A stretch of 13,813 nt of DNA from contig WFQA01000316.1 in the NCBI GenBank assembly GCA_015487255.1, forward strand, positions 1 through 13,813, given 5' to 3'. A model generated the notes under the pieces. The model saw only the letters and a list, made by a program, of their open reading frames with translations, had not been told where the DNA came from and searched no databases. Below, piece by piece: positions 1-6,994 of this stretch. Both the position numbers and the translations under genes were made by a program. The DNA comes from Paracoccaceae bacterium (lineage in GTDB: Bacteria > Pseudomonadota > Alphaproteobacteria > Rhodobacterales > Rhodobacteraceae). Each line of letters starts with the position of its first letter. Within the stretch, counting starts at the first letter, position 1.

Positions 1-416
1 CCCGCCACATGCAGGCGGGTAAAACCATGGCGATCAAACACACCACTTGCCAATAGCTGCATCGAATCGCTGAATTCCCCCACGGGCCGGGCCAGCCCGC
101 CCGCCAGCAGCAGCGCCGATGAAACCCCGAGCGCCGCATAGCGTTGCACCCAGTTCTCCAGCATGGCCGCGTCAGCAATCATCCGCGCCGGAAAATGCGG
201 CATCACCTCAAAACCATCCTCAACCAGCCGTTTGGCGGTGGTGAGCATATCCTCGATCGGGGTGCCATCGATATGGGCGATATAGACCCGCGTGCCTTGC
301 GGCAATATCGCCCTGAAATCCCGCACCCTGGCTGCGGTGCGGGGCATGACCTCAATGGAAAACCGGCTCAGCAGCCCATATGGGGCAGGGGGGGTGTTCA
401 GCGGCACGACATTCAT
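1..416 (-). CDS. methylenetetrahydrofolate reductase-like protein (5' part only, runs off the left edge)
   Basis: The reading frame begins with ATG at 416 and stays open to the window edge, giving about 138 N-terminal residues; the rest lies outside. The translation starts MNVVPLNTPPAPYGLLSRFS and contains FSIEVMPRTAARV near the N-terminus, which resembles the SFEFFPP strand of MetF with its catalytic Glu. It is followed by stretches such as VYIAHIDGTPIEDM and SSALLLAGGLARP that fit strands of a TIM-barrel. I recognise this as the divergent MTHFR-like protein that Rhodobacterales carry beside a small PF13769 protein. The gene starts 12 bp after the stop of that upstream gene (429-731), so the two are probably one operon. 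The SD is weak (CGGAA). Its substrate is unproven: it may act in folate-linked demethylation rather than in the main MetF reaction, which metF at 865-1758 can supply. The family call is fairly sure; the exact reaction is not. Confidence 0.72.
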   Translation of the reverse strand, partial: MNVVPLNTPPAPYGLLSRFSIEVMPRTAARVRDFRAILPQGTRVYIAHIDGTPIEDMLTTAKRLVEDGFEVMPHFPARMIADAAMLENWVQRYAALGVSSALLLAGGLARPVGEFSDSMQLLASGVFDRHGFTRLHVA

Positions 417-428
417 GGCAGTTCCGTT

Positions 429-731
429 TCAGGCAGGCTCCCAGCCGTCATTGGCAATCAGGGATTTGATCTTGGCCTGATCATAGGCCTGCTCCAGCGC
501 GGCGGCCTGTGCATTTGCGACATCCTGATCACTGCCCGAGACCTCAACCGGCGCGGATTTGCGCCACTGGGCCAGATAATCATCACTGCCCGCCGCGCCG
601 ACCTTCATTGCCGCACGGTCAATCGCCTGCTCGAATCGCTCCGGCAGTTGCACTTTGGCGGCGCGGCGGCCCTTGCCGACAATCACTTGCGCCGGGATAT
701 CCCGCCAATAAACAATTACAACTTTTGCCAT
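429..731 (-). CDS. small 'virulence factor' family protein (PF13769-like)
   Basis: This encodes a 100-residue soluble protein beginning MAKVVIVYWRDIPAQVIVGK. It has no signal peptide and no membrane segment. I recognise the opening YWRDIPAQV and the following basic segment GKGRRAAKVQL as the small family that Pfam labels 'Virulence factor' (PF13769). The label is historical, and nothing here suggests virulence. The frame stays open upstream to 818, but I chose the ATG at 731 because an AAAGGAG Shine-Dalgarno sits 7-8 bases before it and the family begins with this motif. It lies 12 bp upstream of the MTHFR-like gene and is divergent from metF, pointing to a role around folate one-carbon metabolism, possibly as an accessory protein. 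That role is inferred from context only. Confidence 0.75.
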   Translation of the reverse strand: MAKVVIVYWRDIPAQVIVGKGRRAAKVQLPERFEQAIDRAAMKVGAAGSDDYLAQWRKSAPVEVSGSDQDVANAQAAALEQAYDQAKIKSLIANDGWEPA

Positions 732-801
732 TTGCTCACTCCTTTTTGAACGCATTTGAGCCGAAAAGCCCCGTTTGTAAAGGGTGTGTCGTAAAGGGCG
801 G

Positions 802-829
802 TTGAAATGCCGCAACAAGCGTGTATGTT
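802..829 (+). promoter_or_regulatory. candidate sigma-70 promoter of metF
   Basis: TTGAAA at 802-807 and TATGTT at 824-829 are separated by 16 bp. Transcription would start near 836, leaving a leader of about 30 bases before the metF ATG at 865. The site lies in the 133-bp gap between the divergent minus-strand pair and metF, where at least one promoter per direction is expected. I could not pick a convincing promoter for the opposite direction. The match is by eye only. Confidence 0.4.
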
Positions 830-864
830 AAATGCACAGCAAAACTCATTGACGGTATGGACCG

Positions 865-1758
865 ATGCACACAGAAACTGAAAAACAGACCCTGAGTCTG
901 TCCTTTGAATTTTTCCCCCCTCATTCAGACGCGGCCAATCTGCGGCTATGGCGCTCGGTGGAGCGTTTGGCGCCGCTTAATCCGAGCTTTGTCTCGGTCA
1001 CCTATGGTGCGGGCGGCGCGACGCGCGAGCGAACCATGGCGGCCATCACCGCCATCAAAGACCGCGCCCGGCTCAATATCGCGGGGCATCTCACCTGTGT
1101 CGGGGCCTCAAAAGAAGAAACACTGGATGTAGCGCGGGCCTATGCCAAGATCGGGGTCAAGCGTATCGTTGCCCTGCGTGGTGATCCGCCCAAGGGGGAA
1201 AGCCATTTCACCCCGCACCCCGATGGCTTTGCCAGCGCCGCTGAACTGGTGGCCGGGCTGAAAGCGGCCGGGGATTTTGATATTTCCGTGGCCGCCTACC
1301 CCGAAAAACACCCCGAGGCCATCTCGCTTCAGGCCGATATCGAAAACCTCAAGCGCAAGGTCGATGCCGGGGCCTCGCAGGCCATCACGCAGTTTTTCTT
1401 TGATAACGAGGATTTTCTGCGCTTTCGCGACCAGGCCGTGCAGGCGGGCATTGGTGTGCCGATCATCCCCGGTATTTTGCCGGTGGAAAATTTCGAAAAG
1501 ATGATCCGCTTTGCCAAAATGTGCCAGGCCACTGTGCCGGAATGGATGCACAAGGCCTTTGGCAATGCCCAAACGCAAGAGGAGGTCGAAACCCTCTCCA
1601 CCGCGCTGGCCACCGAGATGTGCGATAACCTGATGCATGAGGGCGTGCGGCATCTGCATTTTTACACGCTCAACAATCCCGACCTCACCTATAATATCTG
1701 CCGTGGCCTTGGCGTGCCGGTCAATGGCTTTGCGGCGCAAAACGGATTGGTTGCTTAA
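865..1758 (+). CDS. metF: 5,10-methylenetetrahydrofolate reductase
   Basis: MetF is a cytosolic FAD enzyme that reduces 5,10-methylene-THF to 5-methyl-THF, the methyl donor for methionine synthase. The 297-residue length matches the bacterial single-domain family. SFEFFPP at residues 13-19 holds the conserved Glu15, and RGDPP at 105-109 holds Asp107; these align with E. coli Glu28 and Asp120 at a constant offset of 13. Also visible are TYGAGG (46-51), AGHLTCVG (73-80), AYPEKHPE (144-151), QFFFD (176-180) and IPGILPV (201-207). Start: ATG at 865 lies 12 residues before the core motif; the Shine-Dalgarno is poor. It is transcribed away from the PF13769/MTHFR-like pair and is followed after 66 bp by ppx. 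No MetR-type regulator gene or methionine riboswitch is visible beside it. The identification is secure. Confidence 0.96.
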   Translation: MHTETEKQTLSLSFEFFPPHSDAANLRLWRSVERLAPLNPSFVSVTYGAGGATRERTMAAITAIKDRARLNIAGHLTCVGASKEETLDVARAYAKIGVKRIVALRGDPPKGESHFTPHPDGFASAAELVAGLKAAGDFDISVAAYPEKHPEAISLQADIENLKRKVDAGASQAITQFFFDNEDFLRFRDQAVQAGIGVPIIPGILPVENFEKMIRFAKMCQATVPEWMHKAFGNAQTQEEVETLSTALATEMCDNLMHEGVRHLHFYTLNNPDLTYNICRGLGVPVNGFAAQNGLVA

Positions 1759-1790
1759 ACCCTTTATCTGATATAGCCTGTCTGCAAACA

Positions 1791-1806
1791 CCCCGCTGAG
1801 GCGGGG
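1791..1806 (+). other. GC-rich hairpin between metF and ppx
   Basis: CCCCGC-TGAG-GCGGGG forms a perfect 6-bp stem with a 4-base loop, 33 bases after the metF stop and 18 bases before the ppx start. No T-tract follows (the next bases are CATAGATTGG), so it is not a standard intrinsic terminator. It could protect the metF 3' end, cause partial termination, or influence ppx translation. The structure is plain; the function is inferred. Confidence 0.45.
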
Positions 1807-1824
1807 CATAGATTGGCTTGAACA

Positions 1825-2922
1825 ATGAATAATGCGAGACCACCCGGTCTGGCGCCAAAACCTGCTTCCCATACGGGGGAGGGGCCGTTTTATGCGGCGC
1901 TTGACTTGGGCACAAATAGCTGCCGGATGCTGATTGCCACCCCCAGGGGCGGGCATTTTCAGATCGTGGATGCGTTTTCCAAATCGGTGCGGCTGGGGCT
2001 GGAGCTGGAGCGCACCGGCGCGCTTTCCAATGCCGGTATTTCCCGCACGGTGCAGGCGCTGCATGTCTGCGCCAAAAAGCTGCGCCTGCGCGGGGTGGTG
2101 GCGCGGCGGCTGGTGGCCACCGAAGCCTGCCGCCGGGCGGCCAATGGCGAGAAATTCATGAGCCGTATCCGCTCGGAAACCGGGCTGAAGCTGGAGATCA
2201 TCAAACCCTCGGAGGAAGCCCGGCTTGCGGTTGTCGGCTGCGCGCCATTGGTTGCCCCCGAGGCACGGCAGGTGCTGGTGGTTGATATCGGCGGCGGCTC
2301 GACCGAGCTTGTGTGGATTGATCTGAGCGATGTAGAACCGGCGCAGAAAACCAAAGCGATGATGCAGCTCAGCCCGGGCACCGGCACCAAGGGGGTCAAA
2401 ATGCCGCTCGGGGCCAGGGTGGTGGACTGGATCTCCGTGCCTCTGGGGGTGGCGACCTTGCTGCAGCGTTATTCCGACGTCAACGACGATTCCGCCCGCT
2501 TTGCCCTGATGGCCTGTTATTTCGAGGAAATGCTTGAGGAGTTCGCCCCCTATATCGAGGGCAGCAGTGCTGAAATGATGCACGGGTTGCAGGTTATTGG
2601 CACCTCGGGCACCATCACCACGGTTGGTGCCATGCATCTGGGCCTCAAGCGCTATGACCGCAATCTGGTTGACGGCATGGCCATGGGCAGCCGGGATGTA
2701 AACCGGGTGGTGGAGCGGTTTTTGCAGCTCGGCCCGGTCGGGCGGCGTGACGAGCCGGGGATCGGGCGTGACCGGGCGCAGCTCATCATGTCCGGCTCGG
2801 CGATATTGCAAACCATATTGCGCATCTGGCCCACCCGGCATATTCGGGTGGCGGATCGGGGCTTGCGCGAGGGCATGCTCTATTCGATGATGCATGCCGA
2901 TGGTGCTTTTGAGGGGCAGTGA
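1825..2922 (+). CDS. Ppx/GppA phosphatase family protein (exopolyphosphatase / pppGpp phosphohydrolase)
   Basis: This 365-residue ASKHA-fold enzyme is expected to hydrolyse terminal phosphates of polyphosphate and/or convert pppGpp to ppGpp in the cytosol. Two phosphate-binding loops are clear: DLGTNSCRML at residues 27-36 and DIGGGSTEL at 154-162. ATEACRRAANG (98-108) matches the conserved ATxAxRxAxN block, SEEARLA (129-135) carries the family's catalytic Glu region, and GTSGTITTVGAM is the conserved later ASKHA loop. It has the short architecture without the C-terminal HD-type domain of the roughly 500-residue E. coli enzymes, as is common in alphaproteobacteria. Start: ATG at 1825; the ribosome-binding site is weak, and the first 20 residues are an unconserved Pro-rich tail. 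Its TGA overlaps the ATG of rlmE, indicating translational coupling. Sequence alone does not separate Ppx from GppA activity, so no symbol is given. Confidence 0.9.
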   Translation: MNNARPPGLAPKPASHTGEGPFYAALDLGTNSCRMLIATPRGGHFQIVDAFSKSVRLGLELERTGALSNAGISRTVQALHVCAKKLRLRGVVARRLVATEACRRAANGEKFMSRIRSETGLKLEIIKPSEEARLAVVGCAPLVAPEARQVLVVDIGGGSTELVWIDLSDVEPAQKTKAMMQLSPGTGTKGVKMPLGARVVDWISVPLGVATLLQRYSDVNDDSARFALMACYFEEMLEEFAPYIEGSSAEMMHGLQVIGTSGTITTVGAMHLGLKRYDRNLVDGMAMGSRDVNRVVERFLQLGPVGRRDEPGIGRDRAQLIMSGSAILQTILRIWPTRHIRVADRGLREGMLYSMMHADGAFEGQ

Positions 2923-3650
2923 TGCGAAAACCGGGTCAGAAAATCAAAAACTCCGGGCGCGGCCAGCGCGACCTGAAGGTGCGGGTGAAAACCGCCAAGG
3001 GCCGCAAGCTGGCCAGCACCCTGTGGCTGGAGCGCCAGCTCAACGACCCTTACGTGCAGCGCGCCCAGCGGGAGGGCTATCGGGGGCGGGCGGCCTTCAA
3101 GATCATGGAACTGGACGAAAAATACCGCTTTTTGCTGCCCGGAGCCAAGGTGGTTGACCTCGGCTGTGCGCCGGGTGGCTGGTGCCAGGTCGCGGTTGAG
3201 CGGGTCAATGCCCTGGGCGAGCGCAAGGGCAAGCGGATGGGCACGGTGCTGGGGATCGACCTGCAGGAGGTTGAGCATGTGCCCGGGGCGGAGATCCACC
3301 TGCTGGATTTTCTCGAGGACGAGGCCGACACCAAGGTCAAGCAATGGCTGGGGGGCAAGGCCGATGTGGTGATGTCGGACATGGCGCCGTTTTCATCCGG
3401 CCATAAGGGCGCGGATCATATCCGCATCATGGCGCTGGTTGAGGCGGCGCTTTATTTCGCGCTGGATGTGCTGGAGCCGGGGGGCACATTTGTGGCCAAG
3501 GTGCTGGCCGGCGGGGCCGAGGCGGATGTGATGAAGGTCCTGCGGGCCAATTTTGATAAGGTGCTGCATGTAAAGCCGCCCGCCTCGCGCAAGGACAGTT
3601 CGGAGAAATTCGTGATCGCCACCGGGTTCAAGGGGGGAGATGAGGGGTAG
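2922..3650 (+). CDS. rlmE: 23S rRNA (uridine-2'-O)-methyltransferase RlmE (FtsJ/RrmJ)
   Basis: RlmE uses S-adenosylmethionine to 2'-O-methylate a uridine of the 23S rRNA A-loop (U2552 in E. coli) late in 50S assembly. The SAM-binding loop is VDLGCAPGGW at residues 78-87. The catalytic tetrad is Lys60 (RAAFK), Asp153 (SDMAP), Lys193 (VAKV) and Glu228 (SSEKF). The Asp-Lys and Lys-Glu spacings (40 and 35) equal those of E. coli RrmJ (124-164-199). The 242 residues exceed E. coli's roughly 209 because of a basic N-terminal extension of about 20 residues, typical of alphaproteobacteria. Start: I prefer ATG at 2922, which overlaps the ppx stop as TGATG and has AGGGG 5 bases upstream; GTG at 2919 is one codon earlier but too close to that SD. 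It converges on an exported-protein gene with only 6 bp between stops. Confidence 0.95.
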   Translation: MRKPGQKIKNSGRGQRDLKVRVKTAKGRKLASTLWLERQLNDPYVQRAQREGYRGRAAFKIMELDEKYRFLLPGAKVVDLGCAPGGWCQVAVERVNALGERKGKRMGTVLGIDLQEVEHVPGAEIHLLDFLEDEADTKVKQWLGGKADVVMSDMAPFSSGHKGADHIRIMALVEAALYFALDVLEPGGTFVAKVLAGGAEADVMKVLRANFDKVLHVKPPASRKDSSEKFVIATGFKGGDEG

Positions 3651-3669
3651 TTTCCCTCAATCATCCCCC
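3633..3669. terminator. hairpin across the convergent rlmE and exported-protein 3' ends
   Basis: GGGGGA (3633-3638) pairs with TCCCCC (3664-3669), and TGAGGG (3641-3646) pairs with CCCTCA (3654-3659). An internal loop (GA against ATCA) lies between the two stems, with a 7-base apical loop. Both stop codons lie inside the structure: TAG of rlmE is in the loop, and the TGA of the minus-strand gene is in the right arm. The symmetric form would exist in RNA from either strand, so a bidirectional mRNA end is likely. Neither strand has a following U-tract, so intrinsic termination is not certain. Confidence 0.45.
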
Positions 3670-4229
3670 GCTTGATAACAAACATATTCCAGATCCTCAT
3701 TCCAATCTTTGACCAGCACCAACGGTGGCAGGGGGAAGGGGGTGATAGGCTGATCATTGACCTGCATCGTGCCTGCCAGCATATCAATGCGGCAATCCGT
3801 GGAATTATCCGGCGCAATGGAATCATAGGCCGACAGGTTGAATGCGCTGACAATAAACCGGCCATCCCGCTCGATGATCGTCAGGGTTTGTTCCCATTTA
3901 TTGCGCCCGGTGCCGCGGTTTTCGCTGCGCAGCAGCAATGCGCCGCTGTCGTCAAATTCAAGCCATGGCACCGTGCCCCAATAATTACCGGTGGTTGCCA
4001 GTTTAGGGGCGTATAGCGCGGGGGTTTTGTCAAACGGCGCTCTGAAAATCAGCAACGCGGCGTAATCTTCATCGCGCAGCAATATCGCCTTGTAAAAGGC
4101 CGGGGCATTCCAGCCCGGCCCGACAGCGGAAATCACATCGCTGACCTGAACGCTGGCAGGAAAGGGGGCTGCGGGTTGCGCCTGCGCCGCCATGGGCAAC
4201 AGGGCAAAAAGCAGGGGGGCGAATTTCAT
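3657..4229 (-). CDS. exported protein of unknown function
   Basis: This is a 190-residue protein that I do not recognise. The N-terminus MKFAPLLFALLPMAAQAQ is a Sec signal peptide, with likely cleavage after AQA at residue 17, so the mature protein of about 173 residues should be periplasmic or secreted. No second membrane segment and no lipobox Cys are seen. The mature part is rich in aromatic and beta-prone stretches, including GNYWGTVPWLEF and YVCYQ. Only two cysteines remain (in STDCRID and YVCYQ), which could form a disulfide. Start: ATG at 4229 with AGAGGA 7 bases before it, and this SD lies within a small inverted repeat (see 4235-4252). The gene is divergent from the TehA-like gene and convergent with rlmE, so it is probably monocistronic. 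No function is offered. Confidence 0.72.
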   Translation of the reverse strand: MKFAPLLFALLPMAAQAQPAAPFPASVQVSDVISAVGPGWNAPAFYKAILLRDEDYAALLIFRAPFDKTPALYAPKLATTGNYWGTVPWLEFDDSGALLLRSENRGTGRNKWEQTLTIIERDGRFIVSAFNLSAYDSIAPDNSTDCRIDMLAGTMQVNDQPITPFPLPPLVLVKDWNEDLEYVCYQAGDD

Positions 4230-4234
4230 TTAAA

Positions 4235-4252
4235 TATCCTCTTTTCAGGATA
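4235..4252 (-). promoter_or_regulatory. inverted repeat enclosing the ribosome-binding site of the exported protein
   Basis: On the minus strand TATCCT-GAAAAG-AGGATA forms a perfect 6-bp stem with a 6-base loop. The right arm and loop end contain the AGAGGA Shine-Dalgarno, 7 bases before the ATG at 4229. Folding in the mRNA would partly hide the ribosome-binding site, or the DNA repeat could be a protein site. The stem is short and A/T-rich, so its stability is doubtful. Confidence 0.35.
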
Positions 4253-4343
4253 GAATGCGACCAGTTGCCCGGTTTGGCAAGTAAGGCTTGTAATTTCCGA
4301 CCATAGCCGCGTTACTTTAAGCGCAGATGAAAGGGGCAGAAAA

Positions 4344-5300
4344 ATGAAACGACAACCGCTTTGGCGCAGCACGCCGCCAGCGATCTTTCCGTCCATTCTG
4401 GGGCTGCTTGGCCTGGGGAATGGCCTGCGGTGGTTGTCCGGGGTTTGGGGGTATCCGGTGGCGGCGGGGGATTTTCTGCTTGGTGTCGCCGCTGCACTGC
4501 TGCTGTTTTTCAGCCTCTCTTACCTGGCCAAGCTGCTTGCCCGGCCCGGCGTTTTGCCGGAAGATTTGCGCGCGCCACCGGGGCAGGCGGGGCTTGCGGC
4601 CCTTGCGCTTGGCTATCTGGTGCTGGCGATGGGGGTGCTTTCCAAGGGCCAGATAGCGCATTGGTTCTGGTGGATCGGGGTGGGGCTGTTTTTGCTGCTG
4701 TTGCTGCTGATCATAAAAGTGCAGCTTAAAACCCCGCGCGCGGCGCGCAGCATTACACCATATGCGCTGCTGCCCTTTACCGGGCTGAGCGCGGCGGCAA
4801 TGGCCGGGTTTTCGCTGGGTTACGGGCTGCTGAGCCAGATATTTGTCTATGCCGCATTGCTGGCGTTTATCTGGCTGGGGGTGCGGCTGGGCATCAAGCT
4901 GGTGCGCAACCGGCCACCTGCACCTTTGCGCCCGGCATATGCCGGTTTTCTGATGTCTCCAAGCCTGCTCGGGCTGGGGTTTGGGCAATTTGGCCCCGAG
5001 GCGGTTTTTGTGGGTTTTCTGGCGCTGGCCTGGCTGATAGCGCTGCTCATGCTGGCCGGGGCGGGCTGGATGACCAAATCCGGCTTTAGCCCGGTTTGGG
5101 GCGAGATCGGGTTTGCGGTGGCGATATTTTTCAACCTCAATATCATGGCGATCAGCAAGGGTTATGGTTTTGTTGCCGATACCGGGGCGCTTGCCGGGGC
5201 ATTGATCGGCACGCCGCTGATTCTGTACATCACCTATAAAACCCTGAGAATGTGGATGCAGCGGGATTTGGGCAAAAAAACCGGGGCGGCTACGGCTTAG
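4344..5300 (+). CDS. SLAC1/TehA (TDT) family membrane channel or transporter
   Basis: This is a 318-residue, very hydrophobic inner-membrane protein with roughly ten membrane segments by eye, starting with PPAIFPSILGLLGLGNGLRW and ending with LIGTPLILYITYKTLRMW. The opening PPAIFPxxLGLLGLG, the length and the helix number fit the tellurite-resistance/dicarboxylate transporter family (TehA, plant SLAC1), whose studied members are anion channels. The substrate cannot be told; the 'tellurite resistance' label is a family name, and no TehB-like methyltransferase is adjacent. I could not confidently locate the family's gating Phe. Start: ATG at 4344 preceded by AAGGGG with a 7-base spacer. It is divergent from the exported-protein gene, and the gap holds a TTGCC-N6-GGCAA repeat at 4265-4280 that could be an operator. 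guaB follows after 68 bp with its own strong SD. Confidence 0.78.
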   Translation: MKRQPLWRSTPPAIFPSILGLLGLGNGLRWLSGVWGYPVAAGDFLLGVAAALLLFFSLSYLAKLLARPGVLPEDLRAPPGQAGLAALALGYLVLAMGVLSKGQIAHWFWWIGVGLFLLLLLLIIKVQLKTPRAARSITPYALLPFTGLSAAAMAGFSLGYGLLSQIFVYAALLAFIWLGVRLGIKLVRNRPPAPLRPAYAGFLMSPSLLGLGFGQFGPEAVFVGFLALAWLIALLMLAGAGWMTKSGFSPVWGEIGFAVAIFFNLNIMAISKGYGFVADTGALAGALIGTPLILYITYKTLRMWMQRDLGKKTGAATA

Positions 5301-5368
5301 GGCTTCCCTTTTGCGGTGCAGCATGCGATAGGAAGGCGTCAACGATAACCCTAATTGGGAGGTCCACC

Positions 5369-6823
5369 ATGGACATATCCGAGGCGCTCACCTTTGACGA
5401 TGTATTGCTGGTGCCGGGGGCATCCGCCGTGATGCCAACAACGGCAGATACCCGCACACAGCTTACCAAAACCATCTCGATGAACATCCCGCTGCTCAGT
5501 TCGGCGATGGATACGGTGACCGAGAGCAAAATGGCGATTGCCATGGCGCAGGCGGGGGGTATCGGGGTGCTGCACCGCAACCTTGATATCGAGGAGCAGG
5601 CCCGGCAGGTGCGGGCCGTCAAGCGCTTTGAAAGCGGGGTGGTGGAGAACCCGATCACCCTGACCCCGGAGCAGACCCTGAAAGACGCCAAGGCGCTGCA
5701 AGAGCGTTACAAGGTTTCCGGCTTTCCGGTGGTCGATGCTGAGGGGCGGGTGCTGGGGATCGTCACCAACCGCGACATGCGCTTTGCCAGTGATGACGCC
5801 ACCCCGATCTCGACCATGATGACCGCTGACAATCTGGCCATGCTGCGCGAGCCGGCTGATTTGGGCGAGGCCAAAAGCATGATGCAGGCGCGGCGCATTG
5901 AAAAACTGCTGATTGTCAATGAAAGCAACCAGTTGACCGGGCTTTTGACCATCAAGGATATCGAGCAGGCGGTGCTCAACCCCCATGCCTGCAAGGATGA
6001 TATGGGGCGCTTGCGGGTGGCGGCGGCCTCGACAGTGGGTGAGGCCGGGTTTGAACGCTCAATGGCGCTGGTGGAAGCCGGGGTTGATCTGGTGGTGATC
6101 GACACCGCGCACGGGCACTCGGAGGCGGTGAGCGCGGCGGTGCGGCAGTTGCGAAGGGCGGCACCGGATGCGCAGATCATCGCGGGCAATGTTGCCACAG
6201 CGGCCGCCACCCGCAGCCTGATCAATGCGGGGGCGGATGCGGTCAAGGTTGGTATCGGACCCGGCTCGATCTGCACCACGCGGATTGTGGCCGGGGTTGG
6301 GGTGCCGCAGCTCACGGCGGTGAGTGACTGCGCCAGGGAGGCGGCCAGGGGTGGTATTTCGGTGATCGCCGATGGCGGTATCAAGTTTTCGGGTGATTTT
6401 GCCAAGGCGATTGCCGCCGGGGCATCTTGTGCGATGATCGGCTCGATGCTGGCCGGCACCGATGAAGCGCCCGGTGAGCTGTTTTTGTATCAGGGGCGCA
6501 GCTACAAGGCCTATCGCGGCATGGGCAGCGTTGGGGCGATGGCGCGCGGCTCGGCGGATCGCTACTTCCAGAAGGAGGTTTCGACCGAGAAACTGGTGCC
6601 CGAGGGGATCGAGGGGCAGGTGGCCTATAAGGGCGCGGCAGGGGCGGTGCTGCACCAGCTTGTTGGCGGGCTGCGGGCCGCGATGGGCTATACCGGCAAT
6701 GCAACCATTACAGAGATGAATAGCGGGTGCAAGTTTGTAAAAATCACCTCGGCTGGGCTGAGCGAGAGCCATGTGCACGATGTGCAGATCACCCGCGAAA
6801 GCCCGAATTACCGGGGAGGCTAG
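5369..6823 (+). CDS. guaB: inosine-5'-monophosphate dehydrogenase
   Basis: GuaB oxidises IMP to XMP with NAD+, the committed step of GMP synthesis, as a cytosolic tetramer or octamer. The 484-residue protein opens with EALTFDDVLLVPG. Two CBS domains interrupt the barrel at roughly residues 95-205 (segments such as VSGFPVVDAEGRVLGIVTNR and LLIVNESNQLTGLLTIKDI). The active-site loop VGIGPGSICTTRI carries the catalytic Cys302. IADGGIKFSGD, GSMLAGTDEAPGE and YRGMGSVGAM are the usual phosphate-binding and flap-side motifs. Start: ATG at 5369 has GGGAGGT 6 bases upstream. The frame is open further upstream to 5252, but that part overlaps the TehA-like gene and is not family-like. The C-terminus is followed by 230 bp of non-coding DNA. 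The identification is secure. Confidence 0.97.
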   Translation: MDISEALTFDDVLLVPGASAVMPTTADTRTQLTKTISMNIPLLSSAMDTVTESKMAIAMAQAGGIGVLHRNLDIEEQARQVRAVKRFESGVVENPITLTPEQTLKDAKALQERYKVSGFPVVDAEGRVLGIVTNRDMRFASDDATPISTMMTADNLAMLREPADLGEAKSMMQARRIEKLLIVNESNQLTGLLTIKDIEQAVLNPHACKDDMGRLRVAAASTVGEAGFERSMALVEAGVDLVVIDTAHGHSEAVSAAVRQLRRAAPDAQIIAGNVATAAATRSLINAGADAVKVGIGPGSICTTRIVAGVGVPQLTAVSDCAREAARGGISVIADGGIKFSGDFAKAIAAGASCAMIGSMLAGTDEAPGELFLYQGRSYKAYRGMGSVGAMARGSADRYFQKEVSTEKLVPEGIEGQVAYKGAAGAVLHQLVGGLRAAMGYTGNATITEMNSGCKFVKITSAGLSESHVHDVQITRESPNYRGG

Positions 6824-6920
6824 CAGAGGACCACCTGATCCGGTGTACCCCGCATAAATGCATCGGAGGGGGTATGGATTTGCATAGGCAATATTGCTGA
6901 TGTTTGTGGAGTTTGCGCCT

Positions 6921-6970
6921 GTTGGGGGATGTCAGGCCGTGTTGCATTCTTGGCACAGGCATCCCTCAAC
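6921..6970 (+). other. long-stem hairpin in the guaB downstream region
   Basis: GTTGGGGGATG (6921-6931) pairs with CATCCCTCAAC (6960-6970) over 11 bp with a single G-U wobble, closing a 28-base loop. An overlapping alternative pairs GCCTGT (6917-6922) with ACAGGC (6955-6960). A loose T-rich stretch (TATTTTTGTTT) begins about 17 bases after the stem, which is too far for a classical terminator. It could be the guaB transcript end, part of a small RNA, or a leader structure; the sequence does not decide. Confidence 0.4.
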
Positions 6971-6994
6971 TTACCTATAGGCAATGTATTTTTG

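Noticed and set aside
1108..2895. A 595-codon open frame on the minus strand across metF and ppx
   Set aside because: It is antisense to two genes with intact catalytic motifs. Its translation is rich in His, Pro, Gln and Arg without any family-like motif, which is typical of a frame opposite high-GC3 coding DNA.
4317..5342. A 341-codon open frame on the minus strand opposite the TehA-like gene
   Set aside because: The translation is Gln/Pro/His/Arg-rich low-complexity sequence mirroring Leu/Gly codons of a membrane protein. The plus strand has the SD and the family motif.
5252..5368. An upstream in-frame extension of guaB
   Set aside because: It overlaps the end of the TehA-like gene. The ATG at 5369 has a strong SD and gives the family N-terminus.
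6951..6966. TGGCAC, as in the -24 element of a sigma-54 promoter
   Set aside because: The -12 element TTGC is absent at the required spacing (TCCC is found).
6874..6980. Two tiny overlapping frames, 8 codons at 6874-6900 (GGAGGGGG just upstream) and 26 codons at 6900-6980
   Set aside because: The SD of the first is only about 2 bases from its ATG, the second has none, and neither peptide has a run of one amino acid as in an attenuator. Chance is likelier.
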